Of a stretch of DNA of 6,149 nucleotides, positions 1-5,936 are shown one piece after another. Position 1 is the first letter of the stretch. Each line of letters opens with the position of its first letter. The translations under genes and the position numbers were made by a program. The DNA is from Treponema sp. (GTDB taxonomy: Bacteria > Spirochaetota > Spirochaetia > Treponematales > Breznakiellaceae): contig JAIRRR010000167.1 of the NCBI GenBank assembly GCA_031255875.1, forward strand, positions 1 to 6,149, read 5' to 3'. Below the pieces are notes generated by a model. That model did no database searches. It was not told where the DNA came from and saw only the letters and a program-made list of their open reading frames with translations.

Positions 1-237
1 TTCGACATGCGCTGGAACGGCAACCAGGGGAAGCCCCTGCCCGCCGCGTTTGCCCGGGCCCTGGACGCCCTGGGTTCCGCCGCAGGCAGCACCCTGTTCA
101 TAGACGACTCCCCGCGCTACGTGCAGGGCTACCTCGGCCTGGGCGGGAAAGGCCTCCTGCGCGACGAGCTTGGCCGGCACCCGGACTACCCCCACCCCAA
201 AATACGCGAACTGCCCGAACTTACCCGCTATCTGTAA
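1..237 (+). CDS. HAD-family hydrolase, C-terminal part (5' end outside window)
   Basis: The frame is open from base 1 to a TAA at 235-237, giving the last 78 residues of a protein whose start lies to the left. Two late motifs of the haloacid dehalogenase superfamily are visible. Residues 10-12 (GKP) sit where the motif III lysine is expected, followed by an amphipathic helix. Residues 31-40 (TLFIDDSPRY) carry the paired acidic residues of motif IV that help bind Mg2+. Such enzymes are usually soluble phosphatases or related phosphotransferases. The catalytic Asp of motif I and the cap domain, which set the substrate, are not in the window, so the substrate cannot be named. The C-terminus, rich in His, Pro and Asp followed by a Leu/Glu-rich helix, looks like a natural end. 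The gene converges on secF. Confidence 0.8.
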   Translation, partial: FDMRWNGNQGKPLPAAFARALDALGSAAGSTLFIDDSPRYVQGYLGLGGKGLLRDELGRHPDYPHPKIRELPELTRYL

Positions 238-244
238 ACCCGCC

Positions 245-277
245 GCCGGACCACGGCCGGGCAGGCCGCTGTCCGGC
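245..277. terminator. Nested hairpin between convergent genes, probable two-way terminator
   Basis: GCCGGAC at 245-251 pairs perfectly with GTCCGGC at 271-277. Inside it CGGCC at 254-258 pairs with GGCCG at 264-268, closing a 5-base loop (GGGCA). The result is a 12-bp GC-rich stem with one 2x2 internal loop. It lies in the 46-base gap between the stop of the HAD gene and the stop of secF, where both transcripts must end. There is no U-run on the + side and only a short TTT on the - side, so it is not a textbook intrinsic terminator. The structure is seen directly; the function is inferred from position. Confidence 0.6.
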
Positions 278-283
278 AGAAGC

Positions 284-1513
284 TTAGCGGGCTACGGCCG
301 CCGCCGGGGCTTTGATCCTGGGCCGGGCGCGGCGCCTCTTGTCCATGCGCTCCCAGAAATCGGCAAAGCCCGAGGCGATAAAAATTGTCGAGTACACGCC
401 GGATACCATCCCCACAAGGAGCGCCAGGGCGAAATCCTTCATGGACCCGGCGGTAAAGACGTAGAGGCTCAGGACCGCCAGCATGGTGGTAATGGTGGTA
501 ATAATGGTACGGCTCAGGGTTTCCGACAGGGCGCGGTCAAGGATGTCCACAAAACGGTCGTCCGGGTATATGCGGCGGGTTTCGCGGATACGGTCGAATA
601 TAACGATGGTGTCGTTTATCGAATAGCCCAGGATAGTCAGGATCGCCGCGATGGTGGTCGTGTTAAACTCCATCCGTGTCCAGGTAATAAAGCCCACCAT
701 GACCAGGGCGTCGTGGGCGATGGCAAGCACCGCGCCAATGGCAAACTGGGGCTTGAACCGGACGGACGCGTAGATCAGGATAAGGAGCAAGGTCAGGGCC
801 ATAAGAAGCCCGACCTGGTCGGTAAGCTGTTTGGAAAAGCGGGAATCCACGTAGTCGGACCGGGTAACCGCGACCCCGTTGTCGCCGAAACGTCCTTCCA
901 GGGCAGCGATAACCCTTTCCGCCGAGACCGAATCTTCGGCGCCAAGTTCCGAATTTTCCATACGGATCATAAAACGCCGTTCCCGGCTTTCCCCCAGCAC
1001 CTGGACCGAGACAGTCCCCAGGGGCGTCAGGGCGGCGCGTACATCCTCGATGGGGATCTCCGGGCTGTCCTCCGGAAGGTAGTGGGCAATGTAGGGATCG
1101 TCCCCCAGCTGGGGGTTCCCCTGGGCGCTCTGGATCAGGAGGGAGGCGGATTCGCCGGCCGGCGCGTACATAACCACGCCCAGGCCGTCCCGCGCGTCAA
1201 TCGCCGAACTTAAAGCGCCAATGGTAGGATAGGCGGCAAAGGAAAAACTGTGGGTAACATTGTCAACGCCGGCGCCCGAAACAACAACGTAGAGGTTGCC
1301 CCGGTCAAAGGAAACAGAGGCGTTCCCCCTCCCGGACCAGGTCAGGCCGAAGGCGGGCGGGGCGAACTGGACCTCCTGTATCAGGCCCGCCTGGAAGTCA
1401 ACCCCCAGGTTAAAGCCGCCCATGACAAAAAAACCCGCGATGCTTGCCGCTATCAAAACAAGCGAAAAAACCGCCGCAGGGACAAACAGTTTTGAAAAAC
1501 GGACTATCTTCAT
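284..1513 (-). CDS. secF: Protein translocase subunit SecF
   Basis: SecF is the inner-membrane RND-type partner of SecD. Together they use the proton gradient to help pull preproteins through SecYEG. The 409-residue protein has a first membrane segment at about 9-31, then the family motif NLGVDFQAG (35-43), a large periplasmic domain to about 228, and five more membrane segments (about 231-251, 257-278, 284-306, 337-355, 359-384). GYSINDTIVIFDRIRE (296-311) in TM4 is diagnostic and holds the conserved Asp301. SRTIITTITTMLAVLSLY (334-351) and the Gly-rich FALALLVGMVSGVYSTIF stretch match the C-terminal core. A basic tail, RRRARPRIK, ends the protein. The ATG overlaps the secD stop as ATGA (1510-1513), and GGAGAG lies 7 bases upstream inside secD, so the two are probably co-translated. 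The protein is longer than the roughly 300-320 residues usual for SecF, with the extra length in the periplasmic domain. Confidence 0.96.
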   Translation of the reverse strand: MKIVRFSKLFVPAAVFSLVLIAASIAGFFVMGGFNLGVDFQAGLIQEVQFAPPAFGLTWSGRGNASVSFDRGNLYVVVSGAGVDNVTHSFSFAAYPTIGALSSAIDARDGLGVVMYAPAGESASLLIQSAQGNPQLGDDPYIAHYLPEDSPEIPIEDVRAALTPLGTVSVQVLGESRERRFMIRMENSELGAEDSVSAERVIAALEGRFGDNGVAVTRSDYVDSRFSKQLTDQVGLLMALTLLLILIYASVRFKPQFAIGAVLAIAHDALVMVGFITWTRMEFNTTTIAAILTILGYSINDTIVIFDRIRETRRIYPDDRFVDILDRALSETLSRTIITTITTMLAVLSLYVFTAGSMKDFALALLVGMVSGVYSTIFIASGFADFWERMDKRRRARPRIKAPAAAVAR

Positions 1514-3240
1514 TTAACAACTCTCCAGGTAACCGAAATTCCCTTGCTGCGCATTACATCCGTACCGAAATCAAAGATAAGCCGGGACACAAACAGCGCG
1601 GTAAACACCGAGGAAAACACGCCGATGGCCAGCGTAACCGCGAAACCCTGGATGGGCCCGGAGCCAAGCTGCGACAGGAACAGCGCCGCGATAAAGGTCG
1701 TGATATTGGAGTCCATAATGGCCCAGAAAGCCTTGTCGAACCCCGAGTCCACCGTAACCTTGCGGCCCTTGCCCAGGCGCAGCTCCTCTTTCATGCGCTC
1801 AAAGACTATCACATTGGCGTCCACCGCCATGCCGATGGTCAGGATAAAACCGGCTATGCTGGGCAGGGTCAGGGTAAAGTTAAAGGCGGAAAGAATGCTC
1901 CCCATAAGGTAGATATTGAGTATCTGGGCGACAATCGCGTTGATCCCCGCGCCCTTGTAATAGATCAGCATAAAGACGAACACCAGCGCCAGGCCCCCCG
2001 TAAGGGCGTAAAGCCCCTGGCGTATCGTGTCCTCGCCCAGGGAAGCGCCGATAGACTGCTGGTTTATCACCCTAAGCTCGACGGGCAGGGCCGCGGTCCT
2101 CAGGACCAGGGCGATATTCTCCGCCTCCTCCTGGCCGAAACCGGTAATCCGCACCGCGTCCCGGATGGCGGCCTGTATCGTGGCCTGGGATCTGACACGG
2201 CCGTCCAGGACAATCGCCATAGGCTTCCCGACATTGGCGGAGGTCAGCTGGTAGAAAATCTCCCCGCCTTCGGAATCCAGCCTGAAGGTAACTTCCGGCT
2301 GGCCGTCAAGGCTGTTCCGCTCCACCAGGGCCTCCCTGATATAGTTCCCGTCCAGGCCGACTTCCCGGCGTATCGCCGCGTAGCCCGTCCTTTCATCCAG
2401 CCCGTACCTGTCCTTGGTGTAGACCGGCCGGATAATGACCCCGTCCGGCACCGGGATAGCCGAAGGGTCCAGAAGCTCGCCGTTAAGGTCAAAAGTGCCG
2501 GCGGGGTGCTGGGCGTAATACGCGTCAAAGGCCGCGGAAGCCTCGGTATCGACCATGTGGAAGGCCAGGCTGCCCGCCCCCATGATAATATCGTTGATCC
2601 GCTCCGGGTCCGCGGTCCCGGGAATCTCCACGTAGATCTGGTCCGCCCCCTGCCGCCGGATAACCGGCTCCGTAAGGCCGAAGCGGTCAATGCGGCTGTA
2701 CAGCACCTCCAGCGCCTGGTTCACCGCGGTTTCCCGGTCGGCGTCGGTAACCGGCCGGCCCAGTTTTTCCGCGTAGGCGTCCAGGTCCGCCTGGAGGATA
2801 ATGCTCAGGCCCCCGGAAAGATCCAGCCCGAGCTGGACCGCGCTTTTCTGCAAATTCTTAAGCCGGAAAATATCGTTCCGGTACCTGGTTTCAAGAGCGT
2901 CCAGAACCTCGCCGCTGCTCGTAAAGGCCGAAAGAACCGCGGCCGCGTCCCATTTGGCCGGGGAAGGCGCCTTGGCGTCCCTCAGTATCTTCTTCGCCTG
3001 GGATTCCAGGAAAGAAAGATTCCCCGGCAGATCCCCGCCGGAACGCCCCGCGGCAAGCAGGGCGTCCAGACTCAGCTGGGCGTTCATGGAGGCCACTTCC
3101 TTGATCTGCTCCCGGGTCCCCAGGGCAATAGCCTGGGATTCCTTGGGCACCATGAAATACCAGCGGATGGTCGGATACAGGAACACAAAGCATATCCCTA
3201 TAACCGCCAGAATTATGATAAACCTGTACCGTTTGCTCAT
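1510..3240 (-). CDS. secD: Protein translocase subunit SecD
   Basis: SecD is the larger RND-type subunit of the SecDF complex, which binds emerging preproteins on the periplasmic side and is driven by proton flow. The 576-residue protein begins with a basic end and a membrane segment (about 6-25). The large periplasmic region contains LGLDLSGG (137-144, usually LDLRGG in the family), a repeat-type domain with EVLYSRIDRFGLTEPVI (178-194), and LRTAALPVELRVINQQSIG (380-398) before TM2. The membrane core (about 408-557) contains LTLPSIAGFILTIGMAVDAN (457-476). Asp474 there matches the proton-relay Asp of TM4. ITTFIAALFLSQLGSGPIQG (513-532) is also typical. The ATG is supported by GGAG six bases upstream. 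The gene lies 56 bases after yajC and overlaps secF by four bases, so the three genes form one transcription unit. Confidence 0.97.
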   Translation of the reverse strand: MSKRYRFIIILAVIGICFVFLYPTIRWYFMVPKESQAIALGTREQIKEVASMNAQLSLDALLAAGRSGGDLPGNLSFLESQAKKILRDAKAPSPAKWDAAAVLSAFTSSGEVLDALETRYRNDIFRLKNLQKSAVQLGLDLSGGLSIILQADLDAYAEKLGRPVTDADRETAVNQALEVLYSRIDRFGLTEPVIRRQGADQIYVEIPGTADPERINDIIMGAGSLAFHMVDTEASAAFDAYYAQHPAGTFDLNGELLDPSAIPVPDGVIIRPVYTKDRYGLDERTGYAAIRREVGLDGNYIREALVERNSLDGQPEVTFRLDSEGGEIFYQLTSANVGKPMAIVLDGRVRSQATIQAAIRDAVRITGFGQEEAENIALVLRTAALPVELRVINQQSIGASLGEDTIRQGLYALTGGLALVFVFMLIYYKGAGINAIVAQILNIYLMGSILSAFNFTLTLPSIAGFILTIGMAVDANVIVFERMKEELRLGKGRKVTVDSGFDKAFWAIMDSNITTFIAALFLSQLGSGPIQGFAVTLAIGVFSSVFTALFVSRLIFDFGTDVMRSKGISVTWRVVK

Positions 3241-3296
3241 CTAAAACTCCGATATTGGACTTTGAACCGCCCCGGGAACCGGCCCAGGCCCCGCCC

Positions 3297-3689
3297 TCAG
3301 TCTTTTTTGTCTTCCCCGGCCTTCTTCTCTTCTATCTGTTTCTCTTCCTTGTCTTCTTTTTCTTCCTTCGCCTGGGCGGAAACAGAAGAGACGGCCGAAC
3401 GGCTGAATTCCATCTTGGTATTCTCGTCCACCTTGATAATAACCGTGCTTTCCTTGACGCTCTGAATCACCCCGTGGAGCCCGCCGATAGTAACCACGCG
3501 GTCCCCCTTCTTAAGGGCGGAAAGCATCCTCTGGGTCTCTTTCTGCTTCTTGTTCTGGGGGCGGATAATAAAGAAATAGAAAATCACGATAATCAGGGCA
3601 AAAGGAATCAAAGTGGTGATAAAATTCCCGGAACCGCCCGCCCCGCCATCCGGAGCGGCCATCAGTAAAAACATTTTAAACGAATTCAT
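3297..3689 (-). CDS. yajC: Preprotein translocase accessory subunit YajC
   Basis: YajC is a small single-span inner-membrane protein that associates with SecD-SecF and the SecYEG channel. This copy has 130 residues. A short Gly-rich N-terminus (13-22) is followed by a membrane segment at about 23-43 that ends in the family hallmark FIIRPQNKKQKE (40-51). The cytoplasmic domain follows, with KGDRVVTIGGLHGVI (61-75) and the VKVDENTKMEFSRSAV-like end of the conserved domain (to about residue 100). A highly charged tail (about 107-130) made almost only of Lys, Glu and Asp closes the protein and probably extends into the cytoplasm. I chose the ATG at 3689 over an in-frame TTG at 3707 because GAGGAAG lies 7 bases before the ATG, and the TTG would place that site inside the gene. 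It is first in the yajC-secD-secF unit, the same order as in many bacteria. Confidence 0.94.
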   Translation of the reverse strand: MNSFKMFLLMAAPDGGAGGSGNFITTLIPFALIIVIFYFFIIRPQNKKQKETQRMLSALKKGDRVVTIGGLHGVIQSVKESTVIIKVDENTKMEFSRSAVSSVSAQAKEEKEDKEEKQIEEKKAGEDKKD

Positions 3690-3696
3690 GCAGTAA

Positions 3697-3703
3697 CTTC
3701 CTC
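3697..3703 (-). promoter_or_regulatory. Ribosome binding site that fixes the yajC start
   Basis: On the minus strand GAGGAAG ends 7 bases before the ATG at 3689. This is a good Shine-Dalgarno match at normal spacing. It overlaps the codons that would follow the alternative TTG at 3707, which argues that translation starts at the ATG. Confidence 0.7.
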
Positions 3704-3725
3704 GCAATAAGTATGGGTAGCAAAC

Positions 3726-3755
3726 AACTTAGCACAGGACCGCCTCCGGGGTCAA
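3726..3755 (-). promoter_or_regulatory. Candidate sigma-70 promoter for yajC-secD-secF
   Basis: On the minus strand TTGACC (3755-3750) is followed after 18 bases by TAAGTT (3731-3726). The -35 matches consensus at 5 of 6 bases. The -10 is weak (3 of 6) but keeps the TA start and final T. Transcription would begin near 3719, leaving a leader of about 30 bases that includes the GAGGAAG site. A small inverted repeat, CGGGG/CCCCG (3747-3751 and 3758-3762), overlaps the -35 and could be a binding site or chance. There is no gene between this site and yajC. Confidence 0.45.
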
Positions 3756-3800
3756 GGCCCCGCGCGAAATAATTGCCCCGTGCGGGATACGGCGCTTCTT

Positions 3801-3810
3801 CCGAATTCGG
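3801..3810. repeat. Perfect 10-bp palindrome
   Basis: CCGAATTCGG is self-complementary. It is one of several inverted repeats in the gene-free stretch upstream of yajC. It could be a protein-binding site or chance; nothing in the sequence decides. Confidence 0.3.
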
Positions 3811-3815
3811 GCGCA

Positions 3816-3848
3816 TCCGGCCGCCCCGGGGCTTGGCATGCGGCCGGA
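3816..3848. repeat. Inverted repeat with 9-bp perfect arms
   Basis: TCCGGCCGC at 3816-3824 is the exact reverse complement of GCGGCCGGA at 3840-3848, with a 15-base loop containing CCCGGGG. It lies between the yajC promoter region and the end of the nagZ-like/pseudouridine synthase transcript. As RNA it would form a stable hairpin on either strand. It may help end the minus-strand transcript coming from the right, but no U-run follows. Confidence 0.45.
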
Positions 3849-3851
3849 CCG

Positions 3852-3914
3852 GGCTATCCGCTCTTATACCTTCGGGCGGGAAAACCCGCCCAAAGGCATA
3901 CCGCTCCTATCCCT
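3852..3914. repeat. Imperfect 20-bp direct repeat overlapping the hairpin at 3865-3900
   Basis: The 20 bases at 3852-3871 and at 3895-3914 match at 15 of 20 positions and share the core CCGCTC followed by TAT and CC. The copies are 43 bases apart and the hairpin at 3865-3900 lies largely between them, overlapping the end of the first copy and the start of the second. The layout of flanking direct repeats around an inverted repeat is seen directly. Its origin (duplication, insertion footprint or protein-binding sites) is not known. Confidence 0.4.
3865..3900 (-). terminator. Long hairpin, candidate terminator of the glycosidase/pseudouridine synthase transcript
   Basis: The perfect core GGGCGGG-AAAA-CCCGCCC (3874-3891) extends outward to a 16-position stem, 3865-3880 against 3885-3900, with 14 pairs and two mismatches (3868/3897 and 3873/3892). 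Read on the minus strand it lies about 65 bases after the pseudouridine synthase stop, which is where that transcript should end, and before the yajC promoter. It has no clear U-run after it on the minus strand, so the terminator role is inferred. Minus-strand reading gives a UUUU loop. Confidence 0.5.
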
Positions 3915-3944
3915 TGCGCGGAACGCCGTCCGGCGCTAATTCGA

Positions 3945-4060
3945 GTCTGTCCATAATGTAGACACATTATGGACAGACATCCTTGAAAACCGCATTTTCG
4001 CAGCCCTTGGGCGAGAAAATGCAAGGTCTGTCCGCAAAGTAACCGACTTTGTGGACAGAC
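3945..4060 (-). repeat. 116-bp palindromic element absorbed into the 3' end of a coding gene
   Basis: The element begins with GTCTGTCC and ends with its complement GGACAGAC, and each end is itself a hairpin. The left hairpin is GTCTGTCCATAATGT (3945-3959), loop AGAC, then a perfect complementary arm at 3964-3978. The right hairpin is GTCTGTCCGCAAAGT (4026-4040), loop AACCG, then an arm at 4046-4060 complementary except one position (4034/4052). Between them lies a third stem: CCTT (3981-3984) with AAGG (4023-4026, sharing the first base of the right hairpin arm) and GCATTTTC (3992-3999) with GAAAATGC (4015-4022). By hand count the element is about 47% GC, well below the genes around it. On the minus strand it encodes the last 30 residues and the stop of the pseudouridine synthase. 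Structure and composition suggest a short dispersed repeat (REP, MITE or RPE-like). No second copy is in this window, so dispersal is inferred. No convincing target-site duplication is seen. Confidence 0.65.
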
Positions 4061-4764
4061 ACTAAGTCAGGCCCTTCAAGCGATTCCCAGCAGGCTTGCC
4101 AGAGCCTGTCCATAACGGGCGGCGGGGCGCTCGCCCGGATCAGGCCGGCGCCCGGCGCCCGGAACGCGAGCGAATAGGCGTGGAGCCTGACGCCGATCCC
4201 GTCGCTGCGGCGGGCGCCGTATTTAAGGTCGCCCTTGATGCGGAATCCCGCGGCGGCAAGCTGGGCGCGGATCTGGTGGTGCCGGCCCGAGATCAGCTCC
4301 AGCTCCAGAAAGGTATAGCGCTCCCCCTGCCCGCAGACCCGGCAGCGCAGGGCCGCCCTTTTCCTGTCCGGCCCGGGCCCGTCAAAAACAGCGCTCCGGT
4401 TGCGGCGGCCGTCCCTGCCGAGCCAGTGAATCAGCAGCCCGTTTTCGGGCAGGGGGGCGGCATTCTCCGGCGTTTCGGCAACGGCCAGGTAGCGCTTCTG
4501 CACCGCGCCTTCGCGGAACAGGGCGCAGGCGGCCGCCAGGGCGTCCGGCGCGCGGGCGAAGAGTATGCAGCCGGACACGGGCACGTCCAGCCGGTTCACC
4601 GCGGTAACAGGCCCGCCGCCGAGCAGCGCGGAAAGATCGCCGGAAAGCCGCGCGATGCCCGGCCCGGCGTTCCCCGCGGCCTCGCCGGGGAGCTTGTTCA
4701 CTATGACCAGGCCGGGGCTCTGGTAGAGAATCCGGGACGCGAGCGGGGGGGCCGCCTTGTTCAC
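3967..4764 (-). CDS. RluA-family RNA pseudouridine synthase with repeat-derived C-terminal tail
   Basis: This enzyme would convert uridine to pseudouridine in rRNA or tRNA in the cytoplasm. The 265-residue protein has no N-terminal S4 RNA-binding domain. The catalytic domain starts at residues 12-27 (ILYQSPGLVIVNKLPG, matching the family NKPxG motif). NRLDVPVSG (57-65) carries the catalytic Asp60; the family normally has HRLD followed by TSG. QKRYLAV (89-95), LELELISGRHHQIRAQLAAAG (153-173) and GDLKYG...RLHAYSLAF (178-201) are the remaining family motifs. The GTG start overlaps the stop of the upstream glycosidase gene as GTGA (4761-4764); an upstream extension in the same frame is only antisense-free overlap with that gene and shows no family match. 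Residues 236-265 have no resemblance to the family and come from the palindromic element at 3945-4060. Which uridine it modifies cannot be told from the sequence. Confidence 0.88.
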   Translation of the reverse strand: MNKAAPPLASRILYQSPGLVIVNKLPGEAAGNAGPGIARLSGDLSALLGGGPVTAVNRLDVPVSGCILFARAPDALAAACALFREGAVQKRYLAVAETPENAAPLPENGLLIHWLGRDGRRNRSAVFDGPGPDRKRAALRCRVCGQGERYTFLELELISGRHHQIRAQLAAAGFRIKGDLKYGARRSDGIGVRLHAYSLAFRAPGAGLIRASAPPPVMDRLWQACWESLEGPDLVSVHKVGYFADRPCIFSPKGCENAVFKDVCP

Positions 4765-5930
4765 GGCCGCAGTATCCCCAGGCGCAGCTTTTCGTAGATA
4801 ATCCGGGCGGCGGCGTCCTCCAGCCGCCCGCGGCCCAGGCGGCCTTCCTCCAGCGCGGCCAGAATTGCGGCGTGCACGGAGTCTATGTTGGACGGCCAGG
4901 CCATCAGCATATCCACCCCGGCATTCAGGGCTTCCACAGCCGCGTCCTCCGGGGCCCGGGTCACCGCGCCCATGGAAAAATCGTCGGCCAGCACGAGCCC
5001 GCGAAAGCCGATCCCGTCCCGGAGCCACGAGCCTATCACCGCCCTGGAAAGGCTGGCGTTCCGCCCGGCGTCCCAGGCCGGCACCAGGGCGTGGGAGACC
5101 ATCACCGCCGGCGGGGGGGACGCTTCGAGCAGGCGTATCATGGGGGCGGCCGCCCGGTCGAGGGAGGCCCTGTCCAGCCCGATGGCGCTCTCCCGGTCGT
5201 GGGGGTCCTCGCCGGTATTGCCCGGGAAGTGCTTTACCGTGCAGAGCACCCCGGCCCTTTCCATGCCCCGGATAAAGGCCGCGCAGGCTTCTTTGACAAA
5301 CGCGGCGTTCGGGCCGTAGGAGCGGTTCCCCAGGAAGGCGCTGTTTTCGCCGGTGAGCACTTCCGCCACCGGGGCAAGGTTCAGCGTAATCCCGAAGCCC
5401 CGGATCTCTTGCCCGGACCTGAAAGCGTCTTCCTCCACCGCGGCAAGCGCCTCCCGCCGCGCCTTCCCGCCCGGGAGCTTCTTGTTCCCGGCCCGGCTTT
5501 TATTCCAGTAACTGAGCGGCGCGGGCAGCCGGGCGACACCCTCGCCGAACCTGTGGACAAAGCCGCCCTCGTGGTCAACGGCCAGGAAGGGGGCTATCCC
5601 GCCGGAGCCGGCCGTACCGGAGACAAGCCCGAGAAAGGGGGCGATCGCTTCCCGGGCAACCGACAGGTTGTAGCGGAAAAGCACGACGCCCCCGGCGGGG
5701 ATGCGGCGCAGCAATTCCGCCGTGCCGTCATCAAGGCGGCCGTTCCCGTCAATGCCCGTAAGCAGCACCTGCGCCGCGAGCGCCCGGTCGTCCAGGGAAC
5801 CGGCCAGCCTGGCGGCCCGCTCGCGGAGGGCGGCCTCGCGGGGGCTTTCCGCGGCAAAAAGCGGTATCGCGGCAACGAGCAGCAACGCAACGAAAAACAC
5901 GGGGAATCTGTCTGTCATAGTCCGGCGCAT
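4761..5930 (-). CDS. Exported glycoside hydrolase family 3, NagZ-like beta-N-acetylhexosaminidase
   Basis: The enzyme probably removes N-acetylglucosamine from peptidoglycan fragments or other beta-GlcNAc glycans. Numbered from the ATG at 5930 it has 389 residues. A basic start (MRRTMTDR) and hydrophobic core (about 10-26) form a signal peptide, with likely cleavage near LFA-AES, so it would act in the periplasm or outside. The (beta/alpha)8 domain has VDHEGGFVHRFGEG (118-131, family VDQEGG), KHFPG (233-237) followed by Asp242-Pro-His244, corresponding to the Asp/His general acid-base pair of NagZ enzymes, and LADDFSMGAV (314-323) with the probable nucleophile Asp316. There is no second GH3 domain, as in NagZ. 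Starts at 5954 and 5918 are also in frame. A promoter at 5937-5965 argues against 5954, and the basic N-terminus favours 5930. No start has a good Shine-Dalgarno sequence. The stop overlaps the next gene by GTGA. Confidence 0.9.
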   Translation of the reverse strand: MRRTMTDRFPVFFVALLLVAAIPLFAAESPREAALRERAARLAGSLDDRALAAQVLLTGIDGNGRLDDGTAELLRRIPAGGVVLFRYNLSVAREAIAPFLGLVSGTAGSGGIAPFLAVDHEGGFVHRFGEGVARLPAPLSYWNKSRAGNKKLPGGKARREALAAVEEDAFRSGQEIRGFGITLNLAPVAEVLTGENSAFLGNRSYGPNAAFVKEACAAFIRGMERAGVLCTVKHFPGNTGEDPHDRESAIGLDRASLDRAAAPMIRLLEASPPPAVMVSHALVPAWDAGRNASLSRAVIGSWLRDGIGFRGLVLADDFSMGAVTRAPEDAAVEALNAGVDMLMAWPSNIDSVHAAILAALEEGRLGRGRLEDAAARIIYEKLRLGILRP

Positions 5931-5936
5931 AGCCCC

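Noticed and set aside
170..1213. 347-codon open frame on the + strand antisense to secF
   Set aside because: Same codon-phase effect: the secF frame has unmistakable membrane segments and motifs, and the antisense product is Gly/Arg/His-rich without a domain.
1444..3465. 673-codon open frame on the + strand antisense to secD and yajC
   Set aside because: It is a shadow of the GC-rich coding strand. The opposite strand encodes clear SecD and YajC motifs and good ribosome binding sites, and the antisense protein is low-complexity with no recognisable family.
3945..4060. CRISPR array or riboswitch
   Set aside because: There is only one unit, no regular repeat-spacer pattern, and it lies at the 3' end of a gene, not in a 5' leader.
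3936..4065. CTAA on both sides of the palindromic element as a target-site duplication
   Set aside because: On the left the CTAA is five bases away from the element's end and on the right one base away, so it does not flank the element directly; a four-base match is easily chance.
4765..5028. 88-residue N-terminal extension of the pseudouridine synthase frame
   Set aside because: It overlaps the glycosidase gene on the same strand, is Arg/Gly-rich and lacks any S4 domain. The GTG at 4764 forms a normal four-base overlap and leads straight into the family domain.
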